Origin: Acidisarcina sp.
Lineage (GTDB): Bacteria; Acidobacteriota; Blastocatellia; Pyrinomonadales; Pyrinomonadaceae
Direction of reading: 5' to 3'
Assembly: GCA_021155145.1 (NCBI GenBank)
Contig: JAJNPX010000017.1
Span: 1-7,761, forward strand
DNA length: 7,761 nucleotides
The notes under the pieces are model-generated. The model did not search any database. It had not been told where the DNA came from and saw nothing but the letters and a program-made list of their open reading frames with translations. The position numbers and the translations under genes are program-made. The first letter of the stretch is position 1; every line of letters starts with the position of its first letter. Below are positions 1-7,248 of the stretch, piece by piece.

Positions 1-653
1 TCCGGCTGATCGAACTTTTCAAGCTCGCCCGCCAATGCTTTCGGCGTCAGATGATGGGACATTTCCGCAAGTTCTGATAACTCATCAGGAAATGCGCATT
101 CGATAAGAAGGGCGGAGAGGCGTTCCTGTGTGACCGCCCTCCAGAAACCGTCCATATTCGAAGTATCGCCCGTCAATCCGATCGAAACGGAACCGTCCGA
201 GATGATGAATCCCGAACACGGGACCTTGTGGTTCACTTCCAGCGAGCGAAACTTGAGCCGGCCGACAGAAAACGAAGTGCCCTGCTCGAACGGGCAGTAT
301 TTCATTACCGGACCGAAAGAATTGGAGAGCTCGGAAAATCTCGGATAGACCGACCAGTTGAAAATATCCCTCTCGAGGATCTCGATCACTTCGGGAGTGG
401 CGTGGACCCTTATCGGCTGTTCGAGCTCGGAAAACTGATCGTCGATGAACAAAGGAAGGCCGGCGATATGGTCGAGGTGAGCGTGTGTGATCACGATGTC
501 ACCGATGGACCTGCGCTCTTCGGCGGTTACCGCCATCGCGAGGCTGCCGGCATCGACGGCAACCGATTCATTTATCAGAAAACACGTGAGATGCTGCCGC
601 GCCGACGCGCCGCCGTCCATTTCAAAACTGCTCGGAAGTAGCTTTAGTCTCAC
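1..653 (-). CDS. Class II 3',5'-cyclic-nucleotide phosphodiesterase (MBL fold), 3' end cut by window edge
   Basis: The gene reads leftward from a GTG at 653-651; 217 codons are visible and the C-terminus lies outside the window. The N-terminus (MRLKLLPSSF, then ARQHL and VAVDAGSLA) resembles class II cyclic-nucleotide phosphodiesterases (yeast PDE1, Vibrio CpdP). The zinc-binding HxHxDH motif appears as THAHLDHIAGL, with His57, His59, Asp61 and His62. Further probable ligands are His142 (LEVNHKVP), Asp163 (GLTGDTSN) and His200/201 (SHHLTPKAL). Known members hydrolyse cAMP or cGMP to the 5'-nucleotide; this role is inferred by family. An in-frame TAG two codons before the GTG excludes a longer start. 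The ATG at codon 12 would remove the conserved N-terminal strand. No convincing SD precedes the GTG. The gene follows the SDR gene by 45 bases on the same strand, so cotranscription is likely. A different MBL hydrolase is possible; the fold itself is secure. Confidence 0.8.
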   Translation of the reverse strand, partial: MRLKLLPSSFEMDGGASARQHLTCFLINESVAVDAGSLAMAVTAEERRSIGDIVITHAHLDHIAGLPLFIDDQFSELEQPIRVHATPEVIEILERDIFNWSVYPRFSELSNSFGPVMKYCPFEQGTSFSVGRLKFRSLEVNHKVPCSGFIISDGSVSIGLTGDTSNMDGFWRAVTQERLSALLIECAFPDELSELAEMSHHLTPKALAGELEKFDQP

Positions 654-698
654 GATCTACTGCTATGGACGTATTCAACCCGGCAAATTGCCGAAAAC

Positions 699-1460
699 TT
701 AACGGGCGCACGTTTCCGCCCGTCCGCCGTCTATTGCATATGTCGCTCCGGTGATCCACGCCGCCTTGTCCGAAGCCAGAAAATAGATCAGCTCCGCGAC
801 CTCTTCCGGCTGCCCGGGACGGCCCAGCGGGTGTGTGTTTGCGGCATTTGCCAGGAATTTCTTGTAATCGTCAGGATCCATTCCGCCCCGTTTATGCAGA
901 TTTGTTTCGACCACGCCGGGATTTACCGCGTTCACCCTTACGCCTTTTGGAGCAAGCTCAAGGGCCGTGCATCTCGTGAGCTGATCGATGCCGGCCTTTG
1001 ACACGCAATAGGCGAGAACGCCCGGGAAGGCTCTCGTGCCCGTCACGCTCGAGACGTTCACTATATTTCCCTTCCGCTCGATCAAGGCCGGCAGGCATTT
1101 CTGCATCAGATAAAAGACCGCCCGGAGGTTCACGTCGAGCATTTTATCCCATTCGTCCAGCGTTGTGGTCTCGAGCGAGCCTGACTTAATTATGCCTGCC
1201 GAATTGACCAATACGTCAATATGACCGAAATATTCCACGGTTTCGGTCACAAGCCGGTCAACCTGGGTCTGCTCATTGACATCCGCGAGATGTATCCTGA
1301 AGCTGCCTGCGAGCCCATTCACCTCCTCGTGAACCGCCAAAAGCTCGGCCTCATTGCGCCCGACGCCGATCACCTTTGCTCCGTTAGCCGCAAATAGCTT
1401 TGCCGCGGCGCGGCCGATGCCGCTGCTCGCGCCTGTTATCAGAACGATTTTGTCTTTCAT
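699..1460 (-). CDS. Classical short-chain dehydrogenase/reductase (SDR), substrate unknown
   Basis: A 253-residue NAD(P)-dependent oxidoreductase of normal length for classical SDRs. The Rossmann dinucleotide motif TGASSGIG is at residues 9-16. Asp60 (LADV) contacts the adenine, and VNSAG (85-89) is a variant of NNAG. The catalytic tetrad is Asn111, Ser138, Tyr151 and Lys155 (YCVSK). The PG motif follows at 181-182, and the C-terminus has the usual ITGATYAIDGG block (236-246). Arg35 just after the second strand suggests NADP(H) preference, which is an inference. No signal peptide is present, so it is cytoplasmic. The ATG at 1460 is chosen because MKDKIVLITG is the standard SDR start; the open frame extends 41 codons upstream but through a terminator hairpin. 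A weak GAG precedes the ATG. It is probably cotranscribed with the downstream phosphodiesterase. FabG-like sequence does not define the substrate. Confidence 0.93.
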   Translation of the reverse strand: MKDKIVLITGASSGIGRAAAKLFAANGAKVIGVGRNEAELLAVHEEVNGLAGSFRIHLADVNEQTQVDRLVTETVEYFGHIDVLVNSAGIIKSGSLETTTLDEWDKMLDVNLRAVFYLMQKCLPALIERKGNIVNVSSVTGTRAFPGVLAYCVSKAGIDQLTRCTALELAPKGVRVNAVNPGVVETNLHKRGGMDPDDYKKFLANAANTHPLGRPGQPEEVAELIYFLASDKAAWITGATYAIDGGRAETCAR

Positions 1461-1544
1461 CAGATCTCGGGTACTTCTCGTGTGGCCTAAGGATATCAAG
1501 TCTGAATCCGGTACGGCAACAACGTCATTCCCCCATCCGACATT

Positions 1545-1578
1545 GAAAAAAGACAGCCCCCTAAAGGACTGTCTTTTC
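1545..1578 (-). terminator. Intrinsic terminator of the small basic-protein gene
   Basis: Read leftward, a stem of about 12 bp (AAAAGACAG against CTGTCTTTT, extended by CC/GG with one mismatch) closes a short loop and is followed by a run of six T. It lies about 28 bases beyond the stop of the 1606-1824 gene and before the SDR start, so the two genes are probably separate transcription units. In the rightward direction the T-run is shorter, and no rightward gene ends here. Confidence 0.75.
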
Positions 1579-1605
1579 AACAATTACACGAATCGGGATC
1601 GAGCT

Positions 1606-1824
1606 TTACATTTCGCTCGGGCGGGGACTGGCCTTAAAGAGCTGTTCAAAAGCAAGACGTGTTTCCTCACGCTTGCGAGTCTGCAGGTCGCTGACCCAAC
1701 CTGTGACATTTGCGACCATATCGCGTGCCGCCTGACGCTTCGAACGATTTTCGTTCTCGACAGGTTTCGCGGCTGGTTTCACATCGCCCTTTTTTATAAC
1801 TTTTACCTTTGGTTTATTCGCCAT
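1606..1824 (-). CDS. Small lysine/arginine-rich hypothetical protein (72 aa)
   Basis: I do not recognise this protein. The N-terminal 20 residues are Lys-rich (MANKPKVKVIKKGDVKPAAK) and look disordered. Residues 28-64 are charged and probably helical, with one Trp at 43. There are 17 Lys/Arg against 9 Asp/Glu, giving a net positive charge, with no signal peptide or membrane segment. The start at 1824 is chosen because a strong SD (AAGGGAA) lies about 8 bases upstream. The open frame continues upstream to 2034, but that part is A+T-rich and does not look coding. The gene has its own terminator (1545-1578). A nucleic-acid-binding role is possible from charge alone but unsupported by any motif. 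Confidence 0.7.
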   Translation of the reverse strand: MANKPKVKVIKKGDVKPAAKPVENENRSKRQAARDMVANVTGWVSDLQTRKREETRLAFEQLFKASPRPSEM

Positions 1825-2159
1825 TTCTAATTCCCTTTCCTTGTTCTTTATTTGTCCTGATCTGTGAATTGTTTCGATCCACTTGTTTATTCCACTACTT
1901 ACGTGAGCAATCGCCGTGCCTAAACCGTTGACGTATCGAATTGCGAGTTTTTGCAGACCGCCGGCAAACTGTTGAGGATCTTCGCAATTTGCAAATGAAA
2001 AACGAAAAATTCGCGTTCTGCTAACTTTGATCAACGAATTCGATCTCTAGAATGTTCCAAAAATCCTTGCGGTACCCAGATATTACTGGCTTCTGATTAC
2101 CAACGCGTTAAATATGCGAAAAAACTATCATCGGACCAGATATTGCTGCAATTTGTTCT
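1825..2159. other. Divergent intergenic region (335 bases)
   Basis: This stretch separates the leftward small gene from the rightward two-TM gene and is more A+T-rich than its flanks. I see no convincing coding sequence. It should hold divergent promoters. On the plus strand TAGAAT (2048-2053) preceded by TTGATC (2027-2032, spacing 15) is the best match, which would give a leader of about 100 bases before 2160. On the minus strand I find only weak matches. Two similar short strings, CAGATATTACTG near 2078 and CAGATATTGCTG near 2138, lie about 60 bases apart and could be a degenerate direct repeat. Confidence 0.5.
2027..2053 (+). promoter_or_regulatory. Weak candidate sigma-70 promoter for the two-TM protein gene
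   Basis: The -35-like TTGATC and -10-like TAGAAT are separated by 15 bases, two fewer than ideal. The expected transcription start is near 2060. This is the best match upstream of 2160, but it is a by-eye call. Confidence 0.25.
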
Positions 2160-2789
2160 GTGACACTCCTCGAAGCCTCGATCATCTACTTATCGGTGGG
2201 CGCTCCGTTCGGCGTGCTGGTATATTTCAGCAGCCGCGGGTCCACTGCCACGCGAATTCTGTATCTGACGATCGTCGCCACGTTTCTCTGGCCTATATTT
2301 GCGGCAGGGCGTTTGAGACGTGCCTTTCGTACTGATTTCGGCAAGCCTCGGCTCTCAGATTCGGCGATAAGGCTTGAACCGCACTCGTTACACTCCGTTC
2401 CCGGCGTACTCGGCCACCGTAGAATATCGGCCGCATTGGAACGCTACATAGGCATCGCTGAAGGTATGCCGTCGGAAAGCGGCCGAAACACCCCGGGAAT
2501 AGAACTCCTGCGGATCGCCGGGCATTCTGACCCGGAGCTTGGCGCACGGTGCCTGATGCGCGAGAGAACTCGCCGTTTGAAGCATCATCAAAGCGGATCG
2601 GCGATCTCGCTGCTCGACGAACTGAGCCTTGGACGCCCCTCCAAAGAAATTATGTTCAAGGTTGCCGAGGTCTGCTCGGCGCTTGGGGACCTCGAAACGG
2701 CGGATTCAATTCACGCACTGATCGCATCGTCTCACATCGCGGAAACCGCTAAAGCGGGATCGCGTGCGGGTTCTCCTGTCGTGCTCTAG
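2160..2789 (+). CDS. Hypothetical protein with two N-terminal membrane segments (209 aa)
   Basis: The family is not recognised. Two hydrophobic stretches, at residues 4-23 and 33-50, are followed by basic RLRRAF, so by the positive-inside rule the large C-terminal part is probably cytoplasmic. Residues 85-195 are mostly helical in character. The segment ALGDLETADSIHALI (174-188) looks like a single TPR-type helix pair, but I cannot trace a repeat. The start is GTG at 2160: an in-frame TAA lies at 2109 and there is no in-frame ATG between. No SD is visible before the GTG, which lowers confidence in the exact start. The stop is 58 bases before the histidine kinase start, and a predicted promoter lies between, so they may not be cotranscribed. 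Confidence 0.6.
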   Translation: MTLLEASIIYLSVGAPFGVLVYFSSRGSTATRILYLTIVATFLWPIFAAGRLRRAFRTDFGKPRLSDSAIRLEPHSLHSVPGVLGHRRISAALERYIGIAEGMPSESGRNTPGIELLRIAGHSDPELGARCLMRERTRRLKHHQSGSAISLLDELSLGRPSKEIMFKVAEVCSALGDLETADSIHALIASSHIAETAKAGSRAGSPVVL

Positions 2790-2813
2790 TGATCTCAACC
2801 TGTTCAAGTGTCT

Positions 2814-2841
2814 TTGCCACGATAGGAATTGGCATTAGAAT
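2814..2841 (+). promoter_or_regulatory. Predicted sigma-70 promoter for the histidine kinase gene
   Basis: TTGCCA (2814-2819, five of six to the -35 consensus) and TAGAAT (2836-2841, five of six to the -10 consensus) are spaced by 16 bases. The expected transcription start is about 2847-2849, at or beside the GTG codon at 2848. The kinase would then be translated from a leaderless mRNA, which fits the absence of an SD. Confidence 0.45.
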
Positions 2842-2847
2842 CTGGGT

Positions 2848-4623
2848 GTGCTCGTATTACTTCACCTATTCGCATTATTTCTTATAGTGCTTTTGGGTTT
2901 CTACGTTTTTGTTGCGGACCCTCGAAACCGGGCCAATCAGACCTTTGCCGCATTCATTTCCTTTCTTGCCCTGTGGACGACCAAGGACCTCGTCTTTTGG
3001 AATTTTGTAAGCACGGACCGGTTGGCCCGCTGGTGGGCCGTGTCGAGCTTCCTGATCGCCCTTTTGATGCAGTGCGCTCTGGTCGTATTCGCGTGGGTCT
3101 TTCCGGACAGCGCCCGACTCCCAAAACGAAAAGCCGCGGTCGTTTTCGCGCCCGCGATCGTTCTTGTCCCGGCGGTTTTTCTGGGCTTGTTGTGGCGAGA
3201 CGTCGGGTATCGCGGCGGCAGATTCGTGATCGAACTCACGGCGATAGCCTATGCCTTTGTGGGCTACGTCTATTTTCTCTACGGTTACGGTGCGTGGGTC
3301 CTTCTTAGAAAGTACGCGAGCTATAAGTTCACGCAAAAAGGCCAGCAGATCGGCGCGATACTTTGGGCGATCGCGATAACGGCGGTTTTCAAGACGGCCG
3401 AGAATATTGCCTTCCCTTTCTTCGGAATTTACGAATTGCTGCCGTACAGCTCGATCTTCCTCTTGCCCGGCGTGGTGATATATGCCTACGCCATCTCGAA
3501 TTTTCGGCTCTTTTCGCTCCAGACGGCACTCGACCAGTTTCGGCTTTTTCCGATCACGTACAAGATCGCGATCAGCATCGCCGCCGTCGCCATCGTCAGC
3601 TTTCTTCTCTTCCAGATCCCCATCGTATGGTGGGCCTTCCAAAACGGAATGACCTTTGAAGCATGGCGCCGATACCTTGTTTTCAGCGTCATCTCGGCAC
3701 TTGTTCCAAACCTCTTGCTGGTGCTCCTTGTCGTGCGGTCCATCTCGCGCCCGTTGCAGCGGATAACGGTCGCGGCGGTCCAGGTCACGAACGGAAAGTA
3801 TGGAACGGAAGTTGATCTTAGAAAGAGCAATGACGAGATCGGCCTGCTGGCGGATTCGTTCAACGAAATGAGCCGGAAGATGGCAGAGGACATCCAGCGT
3901 CTGCAAAACCTTAATGAACAGCTGGCCCGGGCAGAACGCCTTGCCGCAATGGGAACGCTGGCCGCCGGGGTCGCACATGAGGTCAACAATCCGCTTGCCT
4001 CGATCTCGTCGCTCGTGCAGATGATCAGGTCGCGGGCCGACATAGATGCCGAGACCAAAGAACGCCTGGACCTTATCTCGGGCCAGATCGCGCGTATCAG
4101 CCAGGTCACCCGCGACCTTACAGACTTTGCACGCGTGCGTCCGGCGGCGCGTACCGGCGTGAGTATAAATGACGTCGTCGATTCGAGCCTTAGGCTGGCA
4201 AGCTTTGACGGCGAATTCCAGAAATTGGAAATAGTCCGATCGATCGACGAAGGCCTTCCTGAGGTGCATGCCGACGGCGATCAACTCCAGCAAGTTTTCC
4301 TCAATCTTTTGCTGAATTCGCGCGACGCAATGCCGAACGGCGGCACACTCACGGTCGCGACCTTTATGGATGGTGGCCACATCGGGATCTCAGTCGAGGA
4401 TTCGGGCCCCGGAATGGACGAAGAGATGAAGAAGAAGCTGTTCGACCCTTTCTTTACGACCAAGCCGGCCGGTAAGGGCACTGGACTCGGCCTCGCCGTC
4501 TGCTATGGGATCGTCACGGCGCATAACGGCAGGATCGAGGTCGATTCTACCAAGGGCAACGGCACGAGGTTCACGGTCTATCTTCCGCTTGAGGCTCCCA
4601 ATCTTGACACTTCAACCGTTTAA
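2848..4623 (+). CDS. Membrane sensor histidine kinase with 7TM-type N-terminus, HAMP, HisKA and HATPase domains
   Basis: A 591-residue sensor kinase. Residues 1-217 contain seven hydrophobic segments resembling the HisKA_7TM sensor region, with the typical [11 protein letters not shown] string near 26-36. Two more segments (about 238-260 and 277-298) lead into a HAMP-like linker (about 298-350). The dimerisation/phosphoacceptor domain has the H-box [13 protein letters not shown], with His377 the likely phosphorylation site. The ATP-binding domain shows an N-box ([12 protein letters not shown], Asn490), a G1 box (VEDSGPGM, Asp518), an F-box (FDPFFTTK) and a G2 box (GTGLGL, 544-549). The HEVNNP form is that of the NtrB/AtoS-type kinases. 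No response regulator lies in the window, so it is an orphan here and its signal is unknown. The start is GTG; an in-frame TAG lies four codons upstream, there is no SD, and the next Met is residue 75 within the membrane domain. It is followed by the amidohydrolases after 58 bases. Confidence 0.93.
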   Translation: MLVLLHLFALFLIVLLGFYVFVADPRNRANQTFAAFISFLALWTTKDLVFWNFVSTDRLARWWAVSSFLIALLMQCALVVFAWVFPDSARLPKRKAAVVFAPAIVLVPAVFLGLLWRDVGYRGGRFVIELTAIAYAFVGYVYFLYGYGAWVLLRKYASYKFTQKGQQIGAILWAIAITAVFKTAENIAFPFFGIYELLPYSSIFLLPGVVIYAYAISNFRLFSLQTALDQFRLFPITYKIAISIAAVAIVSFLLFQIPIVWWAFQNGMTFEAWRRYLVFSVISALVPNLLLVLLVVRSISRPLQRITVAAVQVTNGKYGTEVDLRKSNDEIGLLADSFNEMSRKMAEDIQRLQNLNEQLARAERLAAMGTLAAGVAHEVNNPLASISSLVQMIRSRADIDAETKERLDLISGQIARISQVTRDLTDFARVRPAARTGVSINDVVDSSLRLASFDGEFQKLEIVRSIDEGLPEVHADGDQLQQVFLNLLLNSRDAMPNGGTLTVATFMDGGHIGISVEDSGPGMDEEMKKKLFDPFFTTKPAGKGTGLGLAVCYGIVTAHNGRIEVDSTKGNGTRFTVYLPLEAPNLDTSTV

Positions 4624-4681
4624 TTGCACCTTTATATAGCTTCCTATTCGAAAATCTAAATCAGTACCGAGGATCATTTCG

Positions 4682-6010
4682 ATGAAACAATTCGTTTTCT
4701 ATCTTTTTGCATTTCTGCTCCTCGCCCTTCCCGCGGCGGGCCAGCAGAGACCGACGGCGTTCATCAACGCCCGGATAATACCTATCGTCGGGGCGCCGAT
4801 CGAACAGGGGATCGTTCTCTTCCAAAACGGCAAGATCACCGCGGTCGGAGATGCACGCGCGGTTCGCCTTTCGTCCGATGTCGTCATCATCGACATGGCT
4901 GGGAAGACCATTATGCCCGGGCTCGTCGACACACATAGCCACATCGGAAGCCCGGCCGGGGCCGACGGTTCGGCGCCGATCCAGCCCGACGTCCGGATAC
5001 TGGACAGCGTCAACGCACGGGCCGCAAGCATACAGCGGGCCCAATCGGGCGGGATCACGACCGTGAACGTAATGCCCGGATCGGGCCATCTCGATAGCGG
5101 ACAGACCCTCTATCTAAAGCTCCGCGATGGGGCCAATACCATCGATGACCTTTTGATCATCGGTAAAGACGGCAAGTATATGGGCGGGATAAAGTTCGCG
5201 AACGGAACCAATCCGATCAGGGCCGGAGGCGGCTCATTCCCCGGAACCCGTGCGAAATCCGCCGCCCTTGTTCGCGACCAGTTCATAAAGGCGCAGGAGT
5301 ATCGAGAGAAAATAAAAAAAGCAGCCGGCGACACGTCCAAATTACCGCCCCGCGACCTGGCGATGGAAGCACTCGTCGAGGTTCTCGATGGAAAACGGGT
5401 CGTACACTTCCACACCCACCGGCACGACGACATCATGACCGCTCTCCGGCTTCAAAAGGAGTTCGGCTTTCGGATCGTCCTTCAGCACGTCTCCGAAGCC
5501 TGGAAGGTGGCCGACGAAATAGCAAAGGCAAAAGCTCCTGCATCCATCATTTTCATAGATTCGCCGGGCGGAAAACTTGAGACCGTGGATATCGATTTCC
5601 GAAACGGTGCGGCCCTCGAAAAAGCCGGAGCACTCGTCGGTTTTCACACGGACGACAGCATCACGGACTCGCGTTGGTTCCTGCGCTCCGGCGGGCTCGC
5701 CATCCGTGCCGGCATGAGCCGCGAGAAAGCTCTCTATGCGTTGACGATGGCGGGCGCTCAGATGCTCGACCTCCAAGACCGGGTCGGCTCGCTTGAAGTG
5801 GGTAAAGATGCCGATCTGGTCGTGCTCTCCGGCGACCCGCTGAGCGTTTATACCAATGTGCTCCAAACCTGGGTCGAGGGTGAAAAGGTCTTTGACCGTT
5901 CGGACCCGAAAGACCACCTGGTAGCCGTGGGCGGAAAGGGAGCGGGCGATGACGGAATGTCTCATGACGACATTCACTGTTTTGACGGTGACATCGGAGG
6001 TAATGAATAG
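4682..6010 (+). CDS. Exported amidohydrolase, imidazolonepropionase-like, metal ligands intact
   Basis: A 442-residue metal-dependent hydrolase. The first 20 residues form a signal peptide (probable cleavage PAAG|QQ), so it acts outside the cytoplasm. A small beta-domain part (23-75) leads into the TIM barrel, where MPGLVDTHSHIG carries the strand-1 metal ligands His85 and His87. Lys171 (IKFANG), His244 in a His-rich stretch (VHFHTHRHDD), His269 (LQHVSEAW) and Asp324 (FHTDDS) complete a plausible metal site. The C-terminal beta-domain has GSLEVGKDADLVVLSGDP (369-386), typical of dihydroorotase/imidazolonepropionase relatives. It resembles the metallo-dependent hydrolase subgroup C. The substrate is unknown; a cyclic amide, dipeptide or peptide-like compound would be typical. 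The ATG has an SD (GAGGA, 4669-4673) eight bases upstream. The C-terminal tail (about 421-442) is rich in Asp and looks disordered. The end overlaps the next gene by one base. Confidence 0.9.
   Translation: MKQFVFYLFAFLLLALPAAGQQRPTAFINARIIPIVGAPIEQGIVLFQNGKITAVGDARAVRLSSDVVIIDMAGKTIMPGLVDTHSHIGSPAGADGSAPIQPDVRILDSVNARAASIQRAQSGGITTVNVMPGSGHLDSGQTLYLKLRDGANTIDDLLIIGKDGKYMGGIKFANGTNPIRAGGGSFPGTRAKSAALVRDQFIKAQEYREKIKKAAGDTSKLPPRDLAMEALVEVLDGKRVVHFHTHRHDDIMTALRLQKEFGFRIVLQHVSEAWKVADEIAKAKAPASIIFIDSPGGKLETVDIDFRNGAALEKAGALVGFHTDDSITDSRWFLRSGGLAIRAGMSREKALYALTMAGAQMLDLQDRVGSLEVGKDADLVVLSGDPLSVYTNVLQTWVEGEKVFDRSDPKDHLVAVGGKGAGDDGMSHDDIHCFDGDIGGNE
5955..5979 (+). promoter_or_regulatory. Hairpins just upstream of the second amidohydrolase start
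   Basis: A perfect 7-bp inverted repeat, GAATGTC (5955-5961) and GACATTC (5969-5975), closes a 7-base loop inside the end of the upstream gene. A weaker hairpin, CACTG/CGGTG, follows directly and ends a few bases before the SD (5996-6000). Such structures could modulate coupled translation, or may be chance within coding sequence. Confidence 0.25.
5996..6000 (+). promoter_or_regulatory. Strong ribosome binding site deciding the GTG start at 6010
   Basis: GGAGG lies inside the last codons of the first amidohydrolase, nine bases before the GTG at 6010. The stop TAG and the GTG share the G. An ATG at 6003 is only two bases from this SD and opens just a 12-codon frame, so the GTG is the better start. 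Confidence 0.75.
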
Positions 6011-7233
6011 TGAATATCGAAAATCGAGCAAAAACGCGTAAGTGGCTGATGGCAACATTCGCCCTTTTCACTGCACATCTTTTATTTTCCGCTGCTTCGG
6101 CCCAGATCGCGGTGCGCGGCGAGACCGTTTGGACCATGGCCGGCAGCCCGATCACGAACGGCGTGGTGCTGATCAATAACGGCAAGATCGAACGCGTCGG
6201 GACCGCAGCCCAGGTGCCGATCCCGGCGGGATACAGGACGATCAATGCCAAGGTCGTCACCCCCGGTCTGATCGATGCACATACCGTGATCGGCTTGAAC
6301 GGTTATCTCAATCAGCCCCACGATCAGATGGCCCTCGACGCCGGTACGTCCATTCAACCGGAACTTCGTGCCACCGATGCCTACAACGCAGAAGAACGCC
6401 TCATTCAGTGGGTGCGAGAGTTTGGCGTGACCACCATTCATACCGGGCATCAGCCGTCGGCACTCGTCCCCGGACAGACCATGATCGCAAAGACGTGGGG
6501 AAAGAATGTCGATGAGGCCACCATCGTACCAACGGCGATGGTCGCGGTCGTGCTCGGGAATGCCGCTAACGCAGGTGCCGGCAAGTCGCCGGGAACACGG
6601 GCCAAACAGGCGGCCATGCTCCGCTCCGAGTTGATAAAGGCCCAGGAAAACATCGCAAAGAAAGAGCCGCCCAAGGACCTGCGTGCGGACATAATGATGC
6701 GGGTCATCAAAGGCGACGTTCGGCTGCTCGTGACCGCTCATAAGGACCAGGACATTATGACCGCCCTCCGGATAGCCAAGGAATTCGGTCTTAAGATCGT
6801 GCTCGACGGCGCCTCCGAAGCTCAGCTCGTCCTCGACGAGATAAAGGCCTCAGGGTTTCCAGTCATCATTCATCCGACGATGGCCCGGGCGGGCGGCGAT
6901 ACCGAGAGTCTTTCGATGGAAACAGCTGCGAAACTGAAGGCCGCGGGCATTCCCGTAGCCCTGCAAAGCGGATATGAGGGCTACGTTCCTAAAACGCGGG
7001 TCGTACTCTTCGAGGCGGCGATGGCTGCGGCCAACGGGCTTTCGCGAGCCGACGCCCTGAGCCTGATCACGATCGATGCGGCAAAGATACTCGGGCTCGA
7101 TGATCGCATCGGCTCGATCGCTCCCGGAAAGGATGCCGACCTCGCAATGTACGATGGGGACCCGTTCGAATTCGTGAGCCACTGTACGGGAACCATAATT
7201 AATGGCAAGGTCGTTAGCGAGGTCGTCCGGTGA
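6010..7233 (+). CDS. Exported amidohydrolase-family paralogue lacking most metal ligands (probable pseudoenzyme)
   Basis: A 407-residue protein that aligns with the preceding amidohydrolase over its full length. It has a signal peptide: basic n-region KTRK, hydrophobic core 12-28, and probable cleavage ASA|Q at 31/32. It keeps the family scaffold: TPGLIDAH (84-91), SPGTRAK (193-199), QDIMTALRIAKEFG (247-260) and the C-terminal PGKDADLAMYDGDP (372-385). The metal site is degraded. HxH is reduced to HTV (His91 kept, second His replaced by Val93). The position of Lys171 is Ala179, His244 becomes Thr242, His269 becomes Gly268 and Asp324 becomes Gly321. It therefore probably cannot bind the metals and may act as a structural or regulatory partner of its neighbour. 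The start is GTG, supported by the SD at 5996-6000 and by the n-region charge; an internal ATG at codon 14 would lose that charge. The one-base overlap implies coupled translation. Confidence 0.88.
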   Translation: MNIENRAKTRKWLMATFALFTAHLLFSAASAQIAVRGETVWTMAGSPITNGVVLINNGKIERVGTAAQVPIPAGYRTINAKVVTPGLIDAHTVIGLNGYLNQPHDQMALDAGTSIQPELRATDAYNAEERLIQWVREFGVTTIHTGHQPSALVPGQTMIAKTWGKNVDEATIVPTAMVAVVLGNAANAGAGKSPGTRAKQAAMLRSELIKAQENIAKKEPPKDLRADIMMRVIKGDVRLLVTAHKDQDIMTALRIAKEFGLKIVLDGASEAQLVLDEIKASGFPVIIHPTMARAGGDTESLSMETAAKLKAAGIPVALQSGYEGYVPKTRVVLFEAAMAAANGLSRADALSLITIDAAKILGLDDRIGSIAPGKDADLAMYDGDPFEFVSHCTGTIINGKVVSEVVR

Positions 7234-7248
7234 GGCCCTCGAGCAGAC

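Noticed and set aside
228..641. Plus-strand open frame of 137 codons at the left end
   Set aside because: It is antisense to the phosphodiesterase, which reads across the whole region with intact MBL motifs.
1461..1583. 41-residue N-terminal extension of the SDR
   Set aside because: It would run through the terminator hairpin at 1545-1578, and the standard SDR N-terminus begins at the ATG at 1460.
1825..2034. N-terminal extension of the small basic protein up to an ATG at 2034
   Set aside because: The added part is A+T-rich, lacks coding character, and the strong SD sits directly before the internal ATG at 1824.
2078..2150. Possible direct repeat CAGATATT(A/G)CTG
   Set aside because: There are only two short imperfect copies about 60 bases apart, too little to call an operator or repeat array.
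2875..4380. Long open frame of 501 codons on the minus strand
   Set aside because: It is antisense to the histidine kinase, whose motifs are unmistakable. The translation is compositionally odd (rich in Arg, Asp, His) and resembles no family, so it is a shadow of codon bias.
6003..6041. Alternative ATG at 6003 (12-codon frame) before the second amidohydrolase
   Set aside because: It is only two bases from the SD and stops after 12 codons. The GTG at 6010 gives a proper signal peptide and the correct frame.
5342..6260. Minus-strand open frames across the amidohydrolase junction
   Set aside because: They are shadows of the two real genes, with no SD and no recognisable domain.
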